Assembly: GCA_029891385.1 (NCBI GenBank)
Contig: CM057227.1
Coordinates: forward strand, 92,776,818 to 92,840,817
Origin: Erythroxylum novogranatense
Taxonomy: Eukaryota; Streptophyta; Magnoliopsida; Malpighiales; Erythroxylaceae
DNA length: 64,000 nucleotides
Reading direction: 5' to 3'
In this document: positions 44,917 to 56,779 of the stretch, piece by piece
Position numbering within the stretch: the stretch's first letter is position 1
How the letters are laid out: each line of letters opens with the position of its first letter
Notes under the pieces: generated by a model
Seen by the model: only the letters and a program-made list of their open reading frames with translations
The model's database searches: none
What the model was told of the DNA's origin: nothing
Position numbers and translations under genes: made by a program

Positions 44917-46905
44917 TGTAACATCCCATTTCCATACTAAGGGTTAGAATCCCAAATTTCTATAATTCAGAAAATAGCAATGAGACAATAGAAAATTGCA
45001 TTCCATGCTCATGCATAATGTTAGCATACACACATGTAAATATTGATTTTTGCATATTAAAATGAATTGTTCATGCACTCATTTGACATTTTTCAGGTAT
45101 AAAATGATTGTTTAATTCGATTATAATGTGCATTATGGATTATGTGTTTTAAGAATTGATTTGGAGAGTGTATTTATTGACTCAGAATTTTTGGTAAGAA
45201 TTTGGGAAATTTATGATATTTTAAGGGTATATTGAACTAGAAAAAATGTCAAGTGGTAGAATAATTGATGAATAGTGGTATAAATGAATGTCAAATGGCA
45301 GTAGAAATTTTAATATGTGACATTAAGATTTAATGACTTATGTCATTGAAAACTGGGAGACAATTGGAGAAGGAATTGAAGACAAATGTACTAGTTAATA
45401 AAAGACCAAGAAGAGACCTTGAGAGAGTGACATGTGGTAAGTGACAAGTGTCACTTGCCACACCACATGTATAAGTCAAGAATTTATTAAATGAAAGACC
45501 ATATTTTGGGTCTTTCACTTGCTAAACACAACTTATGTTTCTTCTTTTTTTCATCTTCTTCATTTTCTTCACTCATTCTCTCCTTCTCACGACACTCTCT
45601 TCTCCATAGCCACAAAGTTAAACCTTGCTTTCTTCCATTACTAGCCACTTGACTATCTTCTTCACCTTGAAAGTTGATTTTCGTGTATATTGAAGGAGCT
45701 AGGGTTCTTGGAGACTTTTGAAGAAGCCTTGGGTAAATCAAAATAGAATGTCTACATCCACACGTTTCCAGATCATGAAAGCTAATGTTGATCTGGAGCG
45801 TACTGCTACTGATTGCTCTATTTATATTATGTTTTGAATTATCTTATGAATGTGACATTGATTGTGTTGATTTTGGACACTAAAGGTCCGATAATTTTGA
45901 TTCATAAATGTGATATTTGAAGTACTCCTTGTATGTGAATCTGACTGAATAAGTGTACTCAACATTTATGTTGAATGTCAGATCACGGTCCGATGATAAA
46001 TCTATTCTAAATGTGAATATGAAATCATTTGATTGCTTGAGAATATGATAATGTGAAGCATTCCATTATATGAAGGCATAAAAGATAAAGGCAATTGTGA
46101 TAGAAATTGTCAATGAAAAAGAGTTTAAAGTTCAAAATGTGAAAAAGATCCTCGAGTTCAGTTGTGAATGTACCCAGTATCGACTAACGGATATAGGACA
46201 TTATCTTATATAAGCCCGGTATCCACTAAGGCATATGGGCTAATGAAAAAGGTACTCATTCATAAGAAAGTAATAATTGAAAGTGAGTCTCATGAGCACT
46301 ACATATGCATCTGATATATATGATTTGAATAGTTTAGCTAATTTCCAAATGTGATGTAAGCTTAAGGGAATGTGTAATGTATGTGACTCAATATTATGAA
46401 TTGATGAATTGTATGTGTTATGTGATTAAGTGGGCCAACAAGGATGGTTACGCACTGAGTTTGCAAAACTTGCCCAAAATTTGCAATATTTTTCAGGTTC
46501 AGAAGAGTTACCTCATTAGACAAACAGGAGTTTAGTCCCTGCATTCAAGTAAGAGATAGAGGTTGGGATCAATTCACGTCTGCATTTTTATTTTCTTATT
46601 TTTGTATCGAATCAAGTCTTCCGCAATAATTGTACAATATGTTTTTGAATATTTCTGTATGTAATAACTTTCCAAAGTGTAAAGGTTTGTAAATGAGATT
46701 AATCTTGAGCATAATAATAATAAATGTGATTTTGATGTTATGAAAGAAAAGAATGGGCCCAATTTGATTATTGATTTACATATAAGCGTGCATTGCTTTA
46801 ATGAGATTTTACTGACTGATTGTGCTAGCATGCCACCCTCGCGGGGCAAGTTCTCAGATATCACTGAGGATGTCAAGTATATGTCTTATGAGAGTGGGGG
46901 CTACA
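44917..46905 (+). mobile_element. Ty3/gypsy LTR 2, 1989 bp
   Basis: It starts TGTAACATCCCATTTCC and ends GAGAGTGGGGGCTACA. It is about 500 bp longer than LTR 1; the extra sequence lies mainly in the first two thirds and includes a C/T-rich tract (45540-45600) and TTGGGTAAAT (45730). Near the 3' end it has CACCCTCGCGGGGCAAG (46833-46850). Reverse open frames such as 45487-45741 are shadows of the C/T-rich tract. Confidence 0.8.
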
Positions 46906-46913
46906 TTTAGCTT

Positions 46914-47305
46914 CACTATGATTTTGTTTTCATATTTAATAATTTTTAACAATATTTTTCACTGTGAATAAATTTTCATCATAGCAAAAGCTTAAATCTG
47001 TTTCAGCTATCAACAATGTTTTTTAAAATTCATAGGGTAAATGTTTTAGCTACAAAACCACTTATTAGCTACATTTTTTAAAATTCTTAGGGAAAAAGTT
47101 TTGACTACGAAAATTATTAACTACAAAAACAAAATCGCAGTGAAAATAAACGTAGATAATAAGATAAAAAATATATAAATAATTTTTTGAGATATTACAT
47201 CAATATATTACATTTTTAAATTTCGTAGCCAAAAAGTTACTTTTAGCTACGAATTTAAAATCATAAATAAAGAAAACATAGCCAAAAGTAAAATTTGTTG
47301 TAGTG
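46914..47305. mobile_element. Probable CACTA-type MITE (392 bp)
   Basis: The right end, read in reverse, is CACTACAACAAATTTTACTTTTGGCTA, the classic CACTA terminal sequence. The left end is CACTATGATTTTG. Subterminal repeats TTAGCTAC / TAGCTACGA and their complements CGTAGCC recur at about 47049, 47078, 47226 and 47252. It contains no transposase. The 3-base flanks (CTT / ACT) do not match, so the left boundary is uncertain. Confidence 0.6.
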
Positions 47306-48021
47306 ACTTCTCACTAATTAATTTTTGTCTTTGATGTCCAAATCACTAACTTATTTTATCTTTCAAGCTACCAATGTTGATGAGTGGGCTTACCTATATG
47401 ATATTGCATGCTCGAATTGTTCAACCGACCCCTCTTACAGGGAGTCTTTGGTCTACGAATGTCTAGTTCGACAGTCTAAATGAACATGCCTCAATTGGGT
47501 ATTACACTAGTCATCGGGGAATTGGTTATCCAACCTCCCCGCATCTTCTATCAATTTCAAATTGAAATTAAAGGGAGTGAAGTCAGTGTACTATCTGCTT
47601 TCTCATTTCGAGGGAAAGGTGCGAGAGGAAAAGAAAAAAACGACATGGTGAAAATTTTTGATTACTTGTTTCACCCCCAAACAAAAGAGCGGGGGCATTC
47701 TCCTTTACCTCCTTAACAAATTCCAAACTTTCTTTCTTGCCTTTTCCCTCTCAATAAATGCTTTCCTTTCCATAAAAAATCTCATAGAATGAGCAACTTT
47801 TCCACCCTTTGCAAGATCCAATTCCTTTGAAAGGAAAAAGATCCTACAAAGGAGGCAGGAAGAAGAGAAGAAGAATAAAACAAAGTGTAAAATGTCTTCC
47901 TATTTCATCTTTTCTTGAAACTCCTTTAACGGAAGAAATAGAAGCTCGAAAAGGTGGGGAGCCCTTATTTCACTCACTGAGTCTTTATGCTTCCATAGTT
48001 GAATGCTTAAAGCACCCAAGA
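47306..48021 (+). other. Unassigned sequence between a MITE and a gypsy LTR
   Basis: This does not resemble any LTR here. Two open frames stand out for codon-like composition: 47480-47716 (78 aa, MNMPQLGITLVIGELVIQPP...) and 47809-48054 (81 aa, with SYKGGRKKRRRIKQSVKC and ISSFLETPLTEEIEARKGGE). I do not recognise either. The runs of G and the style suggest a possible organelle-derived insertion, but this is a guess. Confidence 0.3.
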
Positions 48022-48442
48022 TGTTGGGTCCCGTTTCCGAAACCTAACCCCTGAACCATAAAGCGTACAAAAACACAACAATATCTCGCATTTAAGACTT
48101 ATCATCACAAATCGATAACTTCCTCAAGTACTTTAATTTCAATTCAACCATATCTAAATGTAAATCTAAATTTCTGCTCAATATCATCTGTATATAATTC
48201 ATTAACATCAGAAGATAAGCGTTCCATACACAACTAAAATGACATTTCAAACCACAATACCTCAATGCCTCAACATCCCAAAGTACATAAGACACATGAA
48301 CTAATAATACTTGAAACGCAACTAAAACCCCATGGTTACAAAATCTATCTTAAAATACAAAAATATGCAACTTGGAGTGGTGCCTTGAATCTTAGTCACT
48401 TGGTCTCTTGCTCAACACCTGAAGATGAGGAGAAAAGGGGGT

Positions 48443-48455
48443 GAGCTTAAAGCTC
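48443..48455 (-). other. Conserved LTR hairpin H2 (reverse copy)
   Basis: GAGCT-TAA-AGCTC, directly beside GGGGG on the + strand (CCCCC on the - strand). Confidence 0.55.
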
Positions 48456-48691
48456 GTGGGTAACAAATTTATAATTGAAAAACAAGCAAAAACTATTTTA
48501 AAGACTCATTGACATGGTACAATTTCGAAACCATAGTAATTTCACACTTAAAAATCATAAAACACTTATTTCATCAAAATCTCAATTTGTCAAACAATTC
48601 AAAATAACACAAACCATGTATGCATCAATCTTGGAAAACATGTCATGAGCACATCAGCACATCAAATTGGTTCGGGTGGATCCAAAAGAGA

Positions 48692-48730
48692 GCGTACTAT
48701 ACATTTCCACATAATGGTCTTGCGTAGCTG
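48692..48730 (-). other. Conserved LTR hairpin H1 (reverse copy, decayed)
   Basis: On the - strand CTACGCA faces TGTATAG with one mismatch and one G-T pair, and an inner CCA-TTATG-TGG stem is kept. Confidence 0.45.
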
Positions 48731-51700
48731 TGAACTTATGGGAGTCCATGAAGGAGCTCCATGCCACTAGCGGACAGGCGGAAGAAGCCTTTAACTTAAT
48801 CAACATGCACGTGACTTAACTTAGGGGACCACCACAAACCCACATAACACATATTTCATAACTTGTAAACTTGTTGCCCAAAAAGGCACTTTTCTTGAAA
48901 ACTTGCTTTTCATATACTTGACGTATATCTTGAAAACCATTCTTGAAAGCATGATTTCATAAACATGCATCTTTTCAAATATATCACTTTCAAAATAACT
49001 TTTCATAAATTATCACACAAATCATGAAGCAAACATATAACAAATTTCACAAATCATTTATAAACAATAGATGCAACACTTATGATGCGATTGAAAATTA
49101 GAAAACTTCTTCAAAAATGCAGCTCTTAGACCCTAGTTTATTGAGCGTGCCTATTACCTTAAAGGGGTAATCCATTTAACCCTCATTAGCCATCATCTAT
49201 ATTCATCTTCATTCGCATAACATCCCAAAAATTTCCTCACAATTTATTCAATGGTGTGGCTATACCAATCACTCACCATAATCAAACTCATTTCTTATAA
49301 CTTCCTAGCATAAATTTAGGAAACCTCAATTTGGACTTCTATATATGAAGATATGCTTCATAAACCAAAATATAATCATGCCCCAACATGCTCTCCCAAT
49401 CGACCCCTCACATCCTTCCACTCAATCTTTTTGAATCCGAAACCAATGGCTATAAATTTTTGTGGGAAGATAGAACACCGTGTTATAAATCTAATGCCTT
49501 AAGAATCACCTTAATTGGAGGTTGGACGAAGAAGTTATGACTAAACAAATTTAATCAGTTCATGTCCAAACTTACATTCTACATGCCCTGGTTCAAATGC
49601 CATAACTCTCACTATGGAGGTCGGATTGACTTTATTTTTAGATGGTTAAAAACAAGACTTCTAAGGCTACAACTTTCCTGAAGACCACAAAATGAAATTC
49701 TGTCATTTAAAGGGTCAAAACACGGACCAAAAGAACTAACTTGGACAGGCAGTGTAAGTGCAACTTTCAGGTGAAACCTCCTATACAACGTCCTAACTTG
49801 TAATGATCATATCTCTCAATTCCGACATCCAAAAATTTCACACTTTATAGAGTTGGAAAGATATAAAGACATAATACAATTTTCATGAATGAAATTTTGG
49901 CTAATTCCATCTAGATCAATACAGTTTTTCCTTGGAAATCAGCATACACATTTTATTCTCATGCAAAACTTACAATTTATCCCAACTTCACTTTCTCTAC
50001 TACAACATCATTCAAAACGATTCAACTTCCCATTGGAATTTATCCAACACTCAACCTCAATTCATATGATTCCTTATATTCCATAACATCATATCATTCA
50101 CCACAAATCCTATCTTTCTTTTCCATACTTTTCTTATGTCTATACATAACAACATTTCATATTCATGGCTCATCAACTCAAATCATATCCTCCATACACA
50201 ATTCACATACTAAGCATAAAACAAATTCTCAAATCATTCAAAATAATAATGCAATATTTATGAATCCATTCAGATCATTTTATTCTCTTGATTCAAAACA
50301 AACTTTATTCCTTGTTTTTTCGGAAAACATATTACGGCTCATTTCTCAAATTGCAAACATGAAACCCACCTCATTTCCATGCTTGCACACTTTCTCAAAA
50401 TGCCTTTCCTCTAGCTCCTCTTGTCTCCCTTGAAATAAAAAAACCTTAAATTAAAAGGGATCTTAAAAATTGGAAAACCTAAGGAAACAAAAACATGAAA
50501 TTTATCCTAGAACAACCATTCCCATACTTTTCCTAAGTCATTTGAACCAAAACCCCTTCAAAATTCCATAACATTTGAAACAACTTACCTTAAATATCTT
50601 CCCACGATTTTTTTGTTCTTTATCTCTAAAGGAAGATCAAATCTTCCTCTTTCTTGTTTTCCTTCTTGAAAAACTCTTGAAAACACTCTTCTAAAGCAAG
50701 AAAAGATGAAACCCTAAGTTTGTTCTTCTTTTTCTCTTCTTCTCACAACCGAACCACTCTCCTCCTTTTCTCCTTCAAAATGTCATTCCCTCTTCTCCTA
50801 ACACACTCCAAGATTTATTTCTTTCATTTAATAAAGTCAAAAGACCAAATTACCCCTCCTTATAAGCCTTACAACTTAACAACTTAAGTGATCTTCCCAC
50901 TTTGCCCTTATTTTATCTTTAAAACTGACATCTTAAATCCTTATTTTGATCAGGTAAATGAAGCCATTTGAAAATACTTCCTTCTAGAAAAATGTTCCTC
51001 TATGTCTTATATTTCTAATGACATCAAAAACACTCAATTTGGTTTAGAAATCTGAAAGTTATGGACTAAACATTTTCAGACTATTGCTAAACTGAGACTG
51101 TACACTATACCCAACTTCACTCCAGAAATTGAACATCTTAGGAACTGAATTGAAATTTGTTTCCTTCTGATAACTTGTAGCCCTATGTCTATAGTTTAAT
51201 TAAGAATAAGAATCAACTCATTTGGATCTCTACAGATTGAGATATCACTAAAATACTAAAGTATATTCAGACCTTTTCAACCAATCCTCTCACTTTGATC
51301 TAATCAATTTTTTTCAATTTAATCTCAAAATCTATAAATTTTGATGGAGAGGTATAGGAATGTCTTAGGAATCCAACGTTTAAAAAATCAGGTCAATCGA
51401 AGGTCAGACAGAAAATTTATAAGCAAAAGAGTGAAAAGAAGTCGGGTCAGGGAAACATGACTACTAATGCATGTAAAAATTACATGCATTAGTCCACTAG
51501 TCGAAGACTATTAGTCGACTAAGTCGACTACAGTGGTTAACCTGGAAAACTCTGGTCTTTTTTCTTCCGACAACTCAACTTCCTCAATTTATAACTTCTT
51601 ACTCAGAACTATAAATTGAACAAACTTAGTATCAATGGAAAGCTAAAAGAAAACTCTACAACTTCTATAAAGAGCTTAAGAACTAGATCTGCCTCTAAAG

Positions 51701-52308
51701 GAGTCAAAAACCACCTCAAAGTATATGTCAGATAAACATCGTCCTACACAATGACAGAAACTCTAAACATCATAATTCTCTACTCCATTGTCCAAAAATG
51801 TCATACTTTACATCAATAGAAAGATAAAAACATAATCTACAACCCTCATGAAGACCCTAAGAACAATTTCTACATCTATAAGGGTCAAAATCTAAATCGA
51901 AGTTACTGCCCTGAAATTTCCATACTAAACAACATACAACCTTCGAAAATGCATATCTTTCAAATTCTACATCCAAAAATGGCATATTATGCATCGTTGG
52001 AAAGCTATGAACTTTCTCTACCACTTTCAAGAAGGTTACTAGATCCAATATTACCTATATCAATCCAGAATTTGCCTCAAAGCCAACATACACAAAACCT
52101 ACCCTTATGGAGATTTGCAAAAACAAGCAACGTGATCTTTAGCAACAAGCCTCGGCAAACACAAATGAAATCTGAATATCTTGCATTAATATAAAAAATA
52201 TAAGTTCCTACAAAGATTTAGTGGGCATTTCTTTCCCCAATACATTAAAGTCTTAAAAAAATCAAATTACAAAGGAAAACACATGAACAGTAACTTTTGC
52301 TGCAAAAA

Positions 52309-52445
52309 TGTTGGGCCCCAAATTTTTGTTTTCTTGAAGTTACTAAGCATGAATTTATTTGATTTTGTTATTTATGACATAGTTTGATTGTATTGAAAGT
52401 ATTAGTGGAAAATTTGGATTTATTTGAGACTAGTGTGGAATAAAT
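52309..52445 (+). mobile_element. Start of a forward gypsy LTR, cut by copia copy D
   Basis: TGTTGGGCCCCAAATTTTTG... is closely similar to the solo LTR start at 8816 (shared GTGTTAGTGGAAAATTT-like text and GTGTGGAATAA / GCATGGAATAA). It is broken at GGAATAAAT where copia D begins. Confidence 0.8.
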
Positions 52446-53555
52446 TGTTAAGTCAAACCAGACTTCAAGTATTAAATAATTTTGATAATAAACAAAGAGA
52501 AATATACAAATGAAAAGTAGATGGATGCATAAAAAGAAAAAGCAGAAGGAAGAATAACAGAAGGAAGAAAAACAGAAGGAAGGAAAAACAGACGGAAGAA
52601 TAACAGACGGAAGAAAAACAGAAGGAAGAATAACAGAAGGAAGAAAAACAGAAGGAAGGAAAAACAGAAGGAAGAAAAAGCAGAAGGAAAAACAGACGGA
52701 AGAATATCAGACGGAACAAAAATCAGACGGAAGCTTTACTAAGAGAAAAGAAGACGATACAAAAAAACAGACGGAAGCTTTACGAAGAGAAAAGCAGACG
52801 ATACAAAAATCAGACGGAAGCTTTACAAAGAGAAAAGCAGACGATACAAAAATCAGACGGAAGCTTACTAAGAGAAAAGCGGGCGATCAAGAATCGAACG
52901 AAGAAAGAAACAACGATTTAAGGCGATTCTGAGTTAAACTGAATAACCGTTTCTTTAAAGATTCAAGAAGCAGATATTCAAGAAACAGTTGACGACCTGA
53001 TTATAAATAAGAGTCGAGATTGAAGTAAAAACTACTTTTGAGAAAAGTGAATGAAACTCTGAGTATTCAACCATCTGACTATCTGAGAAAAATTGTGAAC
53101 TATTTTTCGAGTGTACATTGTTAAGAGCAACTCTTTTGTAAAAAGCTCTTTATTAGTTTTCATTTTGAAAAGTGTTATGTAGCTGAAGAGGCTAAGAGGA
53201 AAAGAATACTTGTTGTTAAGAGACTGAAGAGGCTCACCAAAGAATACTTGTAAACAGTTCGGAGATAGTGAAATCTCAGAAGGATATCTGAGGACTGGAC
53301 GTAGCCCACGGTTTGGGGTGAACCAGGATAAATTGCTATGTTTCTCTCTCTAACTCTTACTTTACTTAAATCGTAGTTCTCATTATTATCAAAGGTTTTC
53401 AAACTAGTCAAGAATTGATTTAAGATAAGTTTTCTGAAAGAACAAGCAATTGTTATTGAAGGGATTAATGAAAAGTTTATCACAATTCAACCCCCCCCCT
53501 TCTTGTGTATCTTGATCATATTATTACTCAATATATTAACGTGTGATTTACTTCA
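52446..53555 (+). mobile_element. Copia copy D 5' LTR, 1110 bp
   Basis: It starts TGTTAAGTCAAACCAGAC and ends ACGTGTGATTTACTTCA. It includes a purine-rich repeat zone (52520-52900; GAAGGAAGAAAAACA and CAGACGGAAGCTTTAC units), a TATAAATAAG box candidate at about 53001, and GACTGGACGTAGCCCACGGTTTGGGG at 53294-53319. The reverse open frame at 52465-52719 is a shadow of the GAAGGAAG repeats. Confidence 0.9.
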
Positions 53556-53557
53556 AT

Positions 53558-53569
53558 TGGTATCAGAGC
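53558..53569 (+). promoter_or_regulatory. Primer-binding site, tRNA-Met type, copy D
   Basis: TGGTATCAGAGC starts two bases after the LTR end, a full match to the standard plant site. Confidence 0.95.
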
Positions 53570-53612
53570 AAGGTGTTCAAGAATCACTCTAATAAAGTGT
53601 GAACTAAAGAAA

Positions 53613-55290
53613 ATGGTGGAATCACACACGTATATTGCCGAAGGAGCCTCGATCACCGGACCTCCAAAGATTCAATGGTGAAGACTACCACTATTGGAAG
53701 GATCGGATGAGATTGTTTATCGAGTCTACTCACATTGACCTTTGGGACATCATCGAGAATGGACCATACACACCTGAAGATGATGATAAAAATCCAATTC
53801 CACGAGAAAGATGGACGGCTGAGCAGAAAGCAAGATTTTAACTAAACTCCAAAGCGAAATTTTTCTTGAGTTGTGCATTGAGTAGAAGCGAGTATGACAA
53901 AGTTCATGGATGTGATACTGCCAAAGAAATGTGGGATACATTATCAATTGCACATGAAGGAACAAATCAAGTCAAGGAGTCCAAGATAAGTATTTTGGTG
54001 CATCAGTACGAGTTATTCAAGATGAAAGAAGAAGAGACCATTGATAAAATGTTTGGAAGATTCCAAACAATTGTTAATGGACTAAAAGCTCTTGGAAGAA
54101 CGTACAACAGTCAAGACCATGTTCGAAAGATTTTGAGGAGTTTGCCCAAAAGATGGAGACCCAAAGTAACTGCTGTACAAGAAGCCAAAGACTTAAGCGT
54201 ACTGAAACTTGATGAATTGCTTGGATCGTTGAAGATACACGAAGTAGAGCTTGATGCGGAAGATAAGCCCAAGAAAGAGAAGTCCATAGCGCTCAAAGCA
54301 AGTCAAAAGAATCACAAAATCCAGAAGAAGAAAACAAAGAGGAACACATCAAAGGCTTTAAAGATTGAAGAAGCAAAGGATGATGATTCCAGTAAGTCAG
54401 AATCTGAATCAAGTAATGAAGACGATGAGCTATCTTTCATTTCAAGAAAGATAAGAAGAATGTGGAAAAAGAAGTCCAAAGGAAATTCAACATTTAGAAG
54501 GAACAATGGCAAAGAAGATGAAAAGTCGATAAAGCATCCGTTACATGTTATGAATGCAAGAAGCGGGACATTACAAGTCCGAGTGTCCAATGTTGAAAAG
54601 ACAACCCAAAAGGAGTAGGGATAACAAGAAAAGCATGATGGCAACGTGGGAAGATCTGGACTCATCAGAATCAGATACAAGTTCAGAAGCGTCAGAACAT
54701 GCTAACATATGTCTGGTAGCTGAAGAAGAAAGTGATGAGGAGGTAACTTCTAGCTATAATGATATACAAGATGCATACTCAGAATTATTAGAGGATTCTC
54801 ATGCTATTCTGAAACAGTACAAGCTGTTGAAGAAGAAATATGTAGAAAACCTCAAACATACTCATGAGATAGAGAGTGAGAATATAAGTTTGAGAAAGCA
54901 AGTTGAGGAATTGAATAACAACAAAGTTGTAGATAGATCCGAAGAGATTAATCAATTGAAACTGAGAATTAATAATCTCTCAATTGATCTAGCTAAATTT
55001 ACAGATAGTACAAAAAGATGAATGAAATGATAGGAAAATATGACATCCGAGGATAAAAGCTGGATTAGGGTTTACTAAAAATAAGCCCCAGAATTACGTA
55101 AAATCAATTGCTCAAAAAGATAAGAAAAGATATCAATCAGGTTTTCAGAAAGGTCATCAACGTTTACATTCTACACCTTATTATCATTCATTACATCATA
55201 CTAACCCTAAAGGACCCAAGAGAATCTGGGTACCTAAAAATAAGATAATATCTCCTACAGAAATCCTTCTTTGGAAGAACCAGCAAGCAC
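53613..55290 (+). pseudogene. Copia copy D gag, broken
   Basis: The likely start is ATG 53613 (MVESHTYIAEGASITGPP); a one-base shift near 53670 moves to the frame with FNGEDYHYWKDRMRLFIEST. A UBN2-type gag domain follows (KEMWDTLSIAHEGTNQVKES; DHVRKILRSLPKRWRPKV; LDELLGSLKIHE), interrupted by one TAA at 53839 (expected CAA). A charged region precedes the CCHC zinc knuckle, whose halves are in different frames: CYEC at 54546-54557 and GHYKSEC at about 54571-54591. A coiled-coil stretch (54780-55010) and a linker ending in RIWVPKNK (55220-55245) lead to protease. Gag forms the virus-like particle and binds RNA; this copy cannot make it intact. Confidence 0.9.
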
Positions 55291-56670
55291 CATTGGTATT
55301 TGGACAGTGGATGCTCGCGTCACATGACGGGAAACAAGTCTATGTTCCTAGATCTTCAGTACAAGAAAGGAGGATCAGTAACTTTTGGAGACAACCAGCA
55401 GGGAAAGATAATCGGGTTTGGTAAGATTGGTAAGAATTCCCATGCATGCATTAACAACGTACTACTAGTTGATGGTTTAAAGCATAACTTGATAAGTATT
55501 AGTCAATTATGTGATTCTGGTTTTGAAGTTACTTTCAATCAAAAATTTTGTGAAGTCAGAAACAAAGATGGTTCCATCTTCTTTTCAGCCAAAAGACGAA
55601 ACAATCTTTACAAAATTGATTTAGACGATTTTCAGTCTCAAAATATTTCATGTTTTTTATCTACTGAAGATGAAAGATCGATCCGCATAAAAACTAGGTC
55701 ATGTCAGTTTTAAACATATTTCAAAACTTTTGAAACATGATTTGGTAAAAGGTTTGCCACAAATTCGTTTTGACAAAGATTTCTTTTGTGAAAGTTGTCA
55801 GAAAGGGAAACAAGTTAAAACCTCTTTCTCTTCAAAACATTTCGTAACGTCATCTAAACCACTTGAGTTGTTACATATAGACTTATTTGGTCTAACAAGA
55901 ACAATAAGTCTTGGTGGAAAGAAGTATGGACTTGTGATTGTTGATGATTTTACAAGGTTTTGTTGAATACTTTTTCTATCACATAAAGATGAGTCTTTTA
56001 AGTGCTTTAGAAACCTTTCCATGAGGTTACAAAATGAAAAAGGAATGTCTATAGCCAGCATAAGGAGTGATCATGGTGGAGAATTCGAAAATGAGAAGTT
56101 TAGAGTATTCTGCGAAGAAAATGGAATTTTCCATAACTTCTCTGCCCCAAGGATTCCACAGTAGAATGGAGTTGTTGAGAGGAAGAATAGGACGATTCAA
56201 GAGATGGCAAGAACAATGCTGTGCGAGATGAATCTTCCTAAATACTTCAGGCGGAAGTCATCATACAAAGATGCTACATTCGAGAATAGAGTGTTCTTGC
56301 GACCAATCTTCAAGAAAACTCCTATGAGTTGTGGAATGGAAGGAGACCAAACATTTCTTATTTCCATCCTTTCGGCTGCAAGTGCACTAGTCTGAACACA
56401 AAGGAAGCTCTGGACAAATTTGATGCAAAGACATTTTCAGGAATTTTTCTAGGCTATTCTCTCACTTCAAAGGCATTTAGAATCTTCAACCTCACCTCAA
56501 AGACTGTTGAAGAAACTATTCATGTTAAGTTCGATGATAGCTCTCAACCCAATAAGGAAGAGGAATCAGAAGATGATGCTGTTACAGTGCCTTTGACGCA
56601 GTGCAAGGAAGTATCTTCATCAGAAACACCTCATGATGAAAAACGAGACATTTCTAAAATTTTGAGTTAA
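55291..56670 (+). pseudogene. Copia copy D protease-associated segment and integrase, broken
   Basis: WYLDSGCSRHMTG (55294-55332) carries the DSG motif. The GAG-pre-integrase segment follows, with [20 protein letters not shown] (55463-55520). The integrase zinc-binding part has LGHVSFKHISK and CESCQKGK (in different frames, 55697-55810). The catalytic triad can be read as D in LLHIDLFG (55870-55893), D in RSDHGGEFE and E in NGVVERKNRTIQE (56165-56203). In-frame TGA 55964 replaces Trp and TAG 56162 replaces Gln. Further frameshifts lie near 55713 and 56280-56330, after which NISYFHPFGCKC and FDAKTFSGIFLGYSLTSKAF continue. The order protease-integrase-RT is Ty1/copia. Confidence 0.9.
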
Positions 56671-56779
56671 AGAAAGATTGGAGATACAAAAGCTTTCATC
56701 TTAAAGAGTCAATTATTGGAGAAACCTCGGAAGGTGTAAGAACAAGGTCCAAGTTAGGAAGAGAAGCCAACATGGCATT

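Larger units (their letters stand above)
48022..52308 (-). mobile_element. Long reverse-strand gypsy LTR (about 4.3 kb)
   Basis: The left edge TGTTGGGTCCCG is the reverse of an LTR end (CGGGACCCAACA). Reverse copies of hairpins H2 (48443-48455) and H1 (48692-48730) follow, then a C/T-rich tract (50640-50780; GA-rich on the - strand) and a splice-donor-like AAGGTAAG in reverse (50584-50591). The right edge is lost where a forward LTR starts at 52309. No coding sequence. The LTR at 60145 is its closest relative in layout. Short open frames (for example 51949-52194) are not supported. Confidence 0.75.

Noticed and set aside
45487..45741. Reverse open frame, Glu/Lys rich
   Set aside because: It is the antisense of a C/T-rich tract in gypsy LTR 2.
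52465..52719. Reverse open frame rich in Cys, Phe and Ser resembling a membrane peptide
   Set aside because: It is the antisense of the GAAGGAAG repeats of the copia D LTR.
54312..54680. Reverse open frame of 122 codons opposite gag
   Set aside because: It lies fully antisense to conserved gag sequence; its hydrophobic composition comes from the complement of Lys/Glu/Ser codons.
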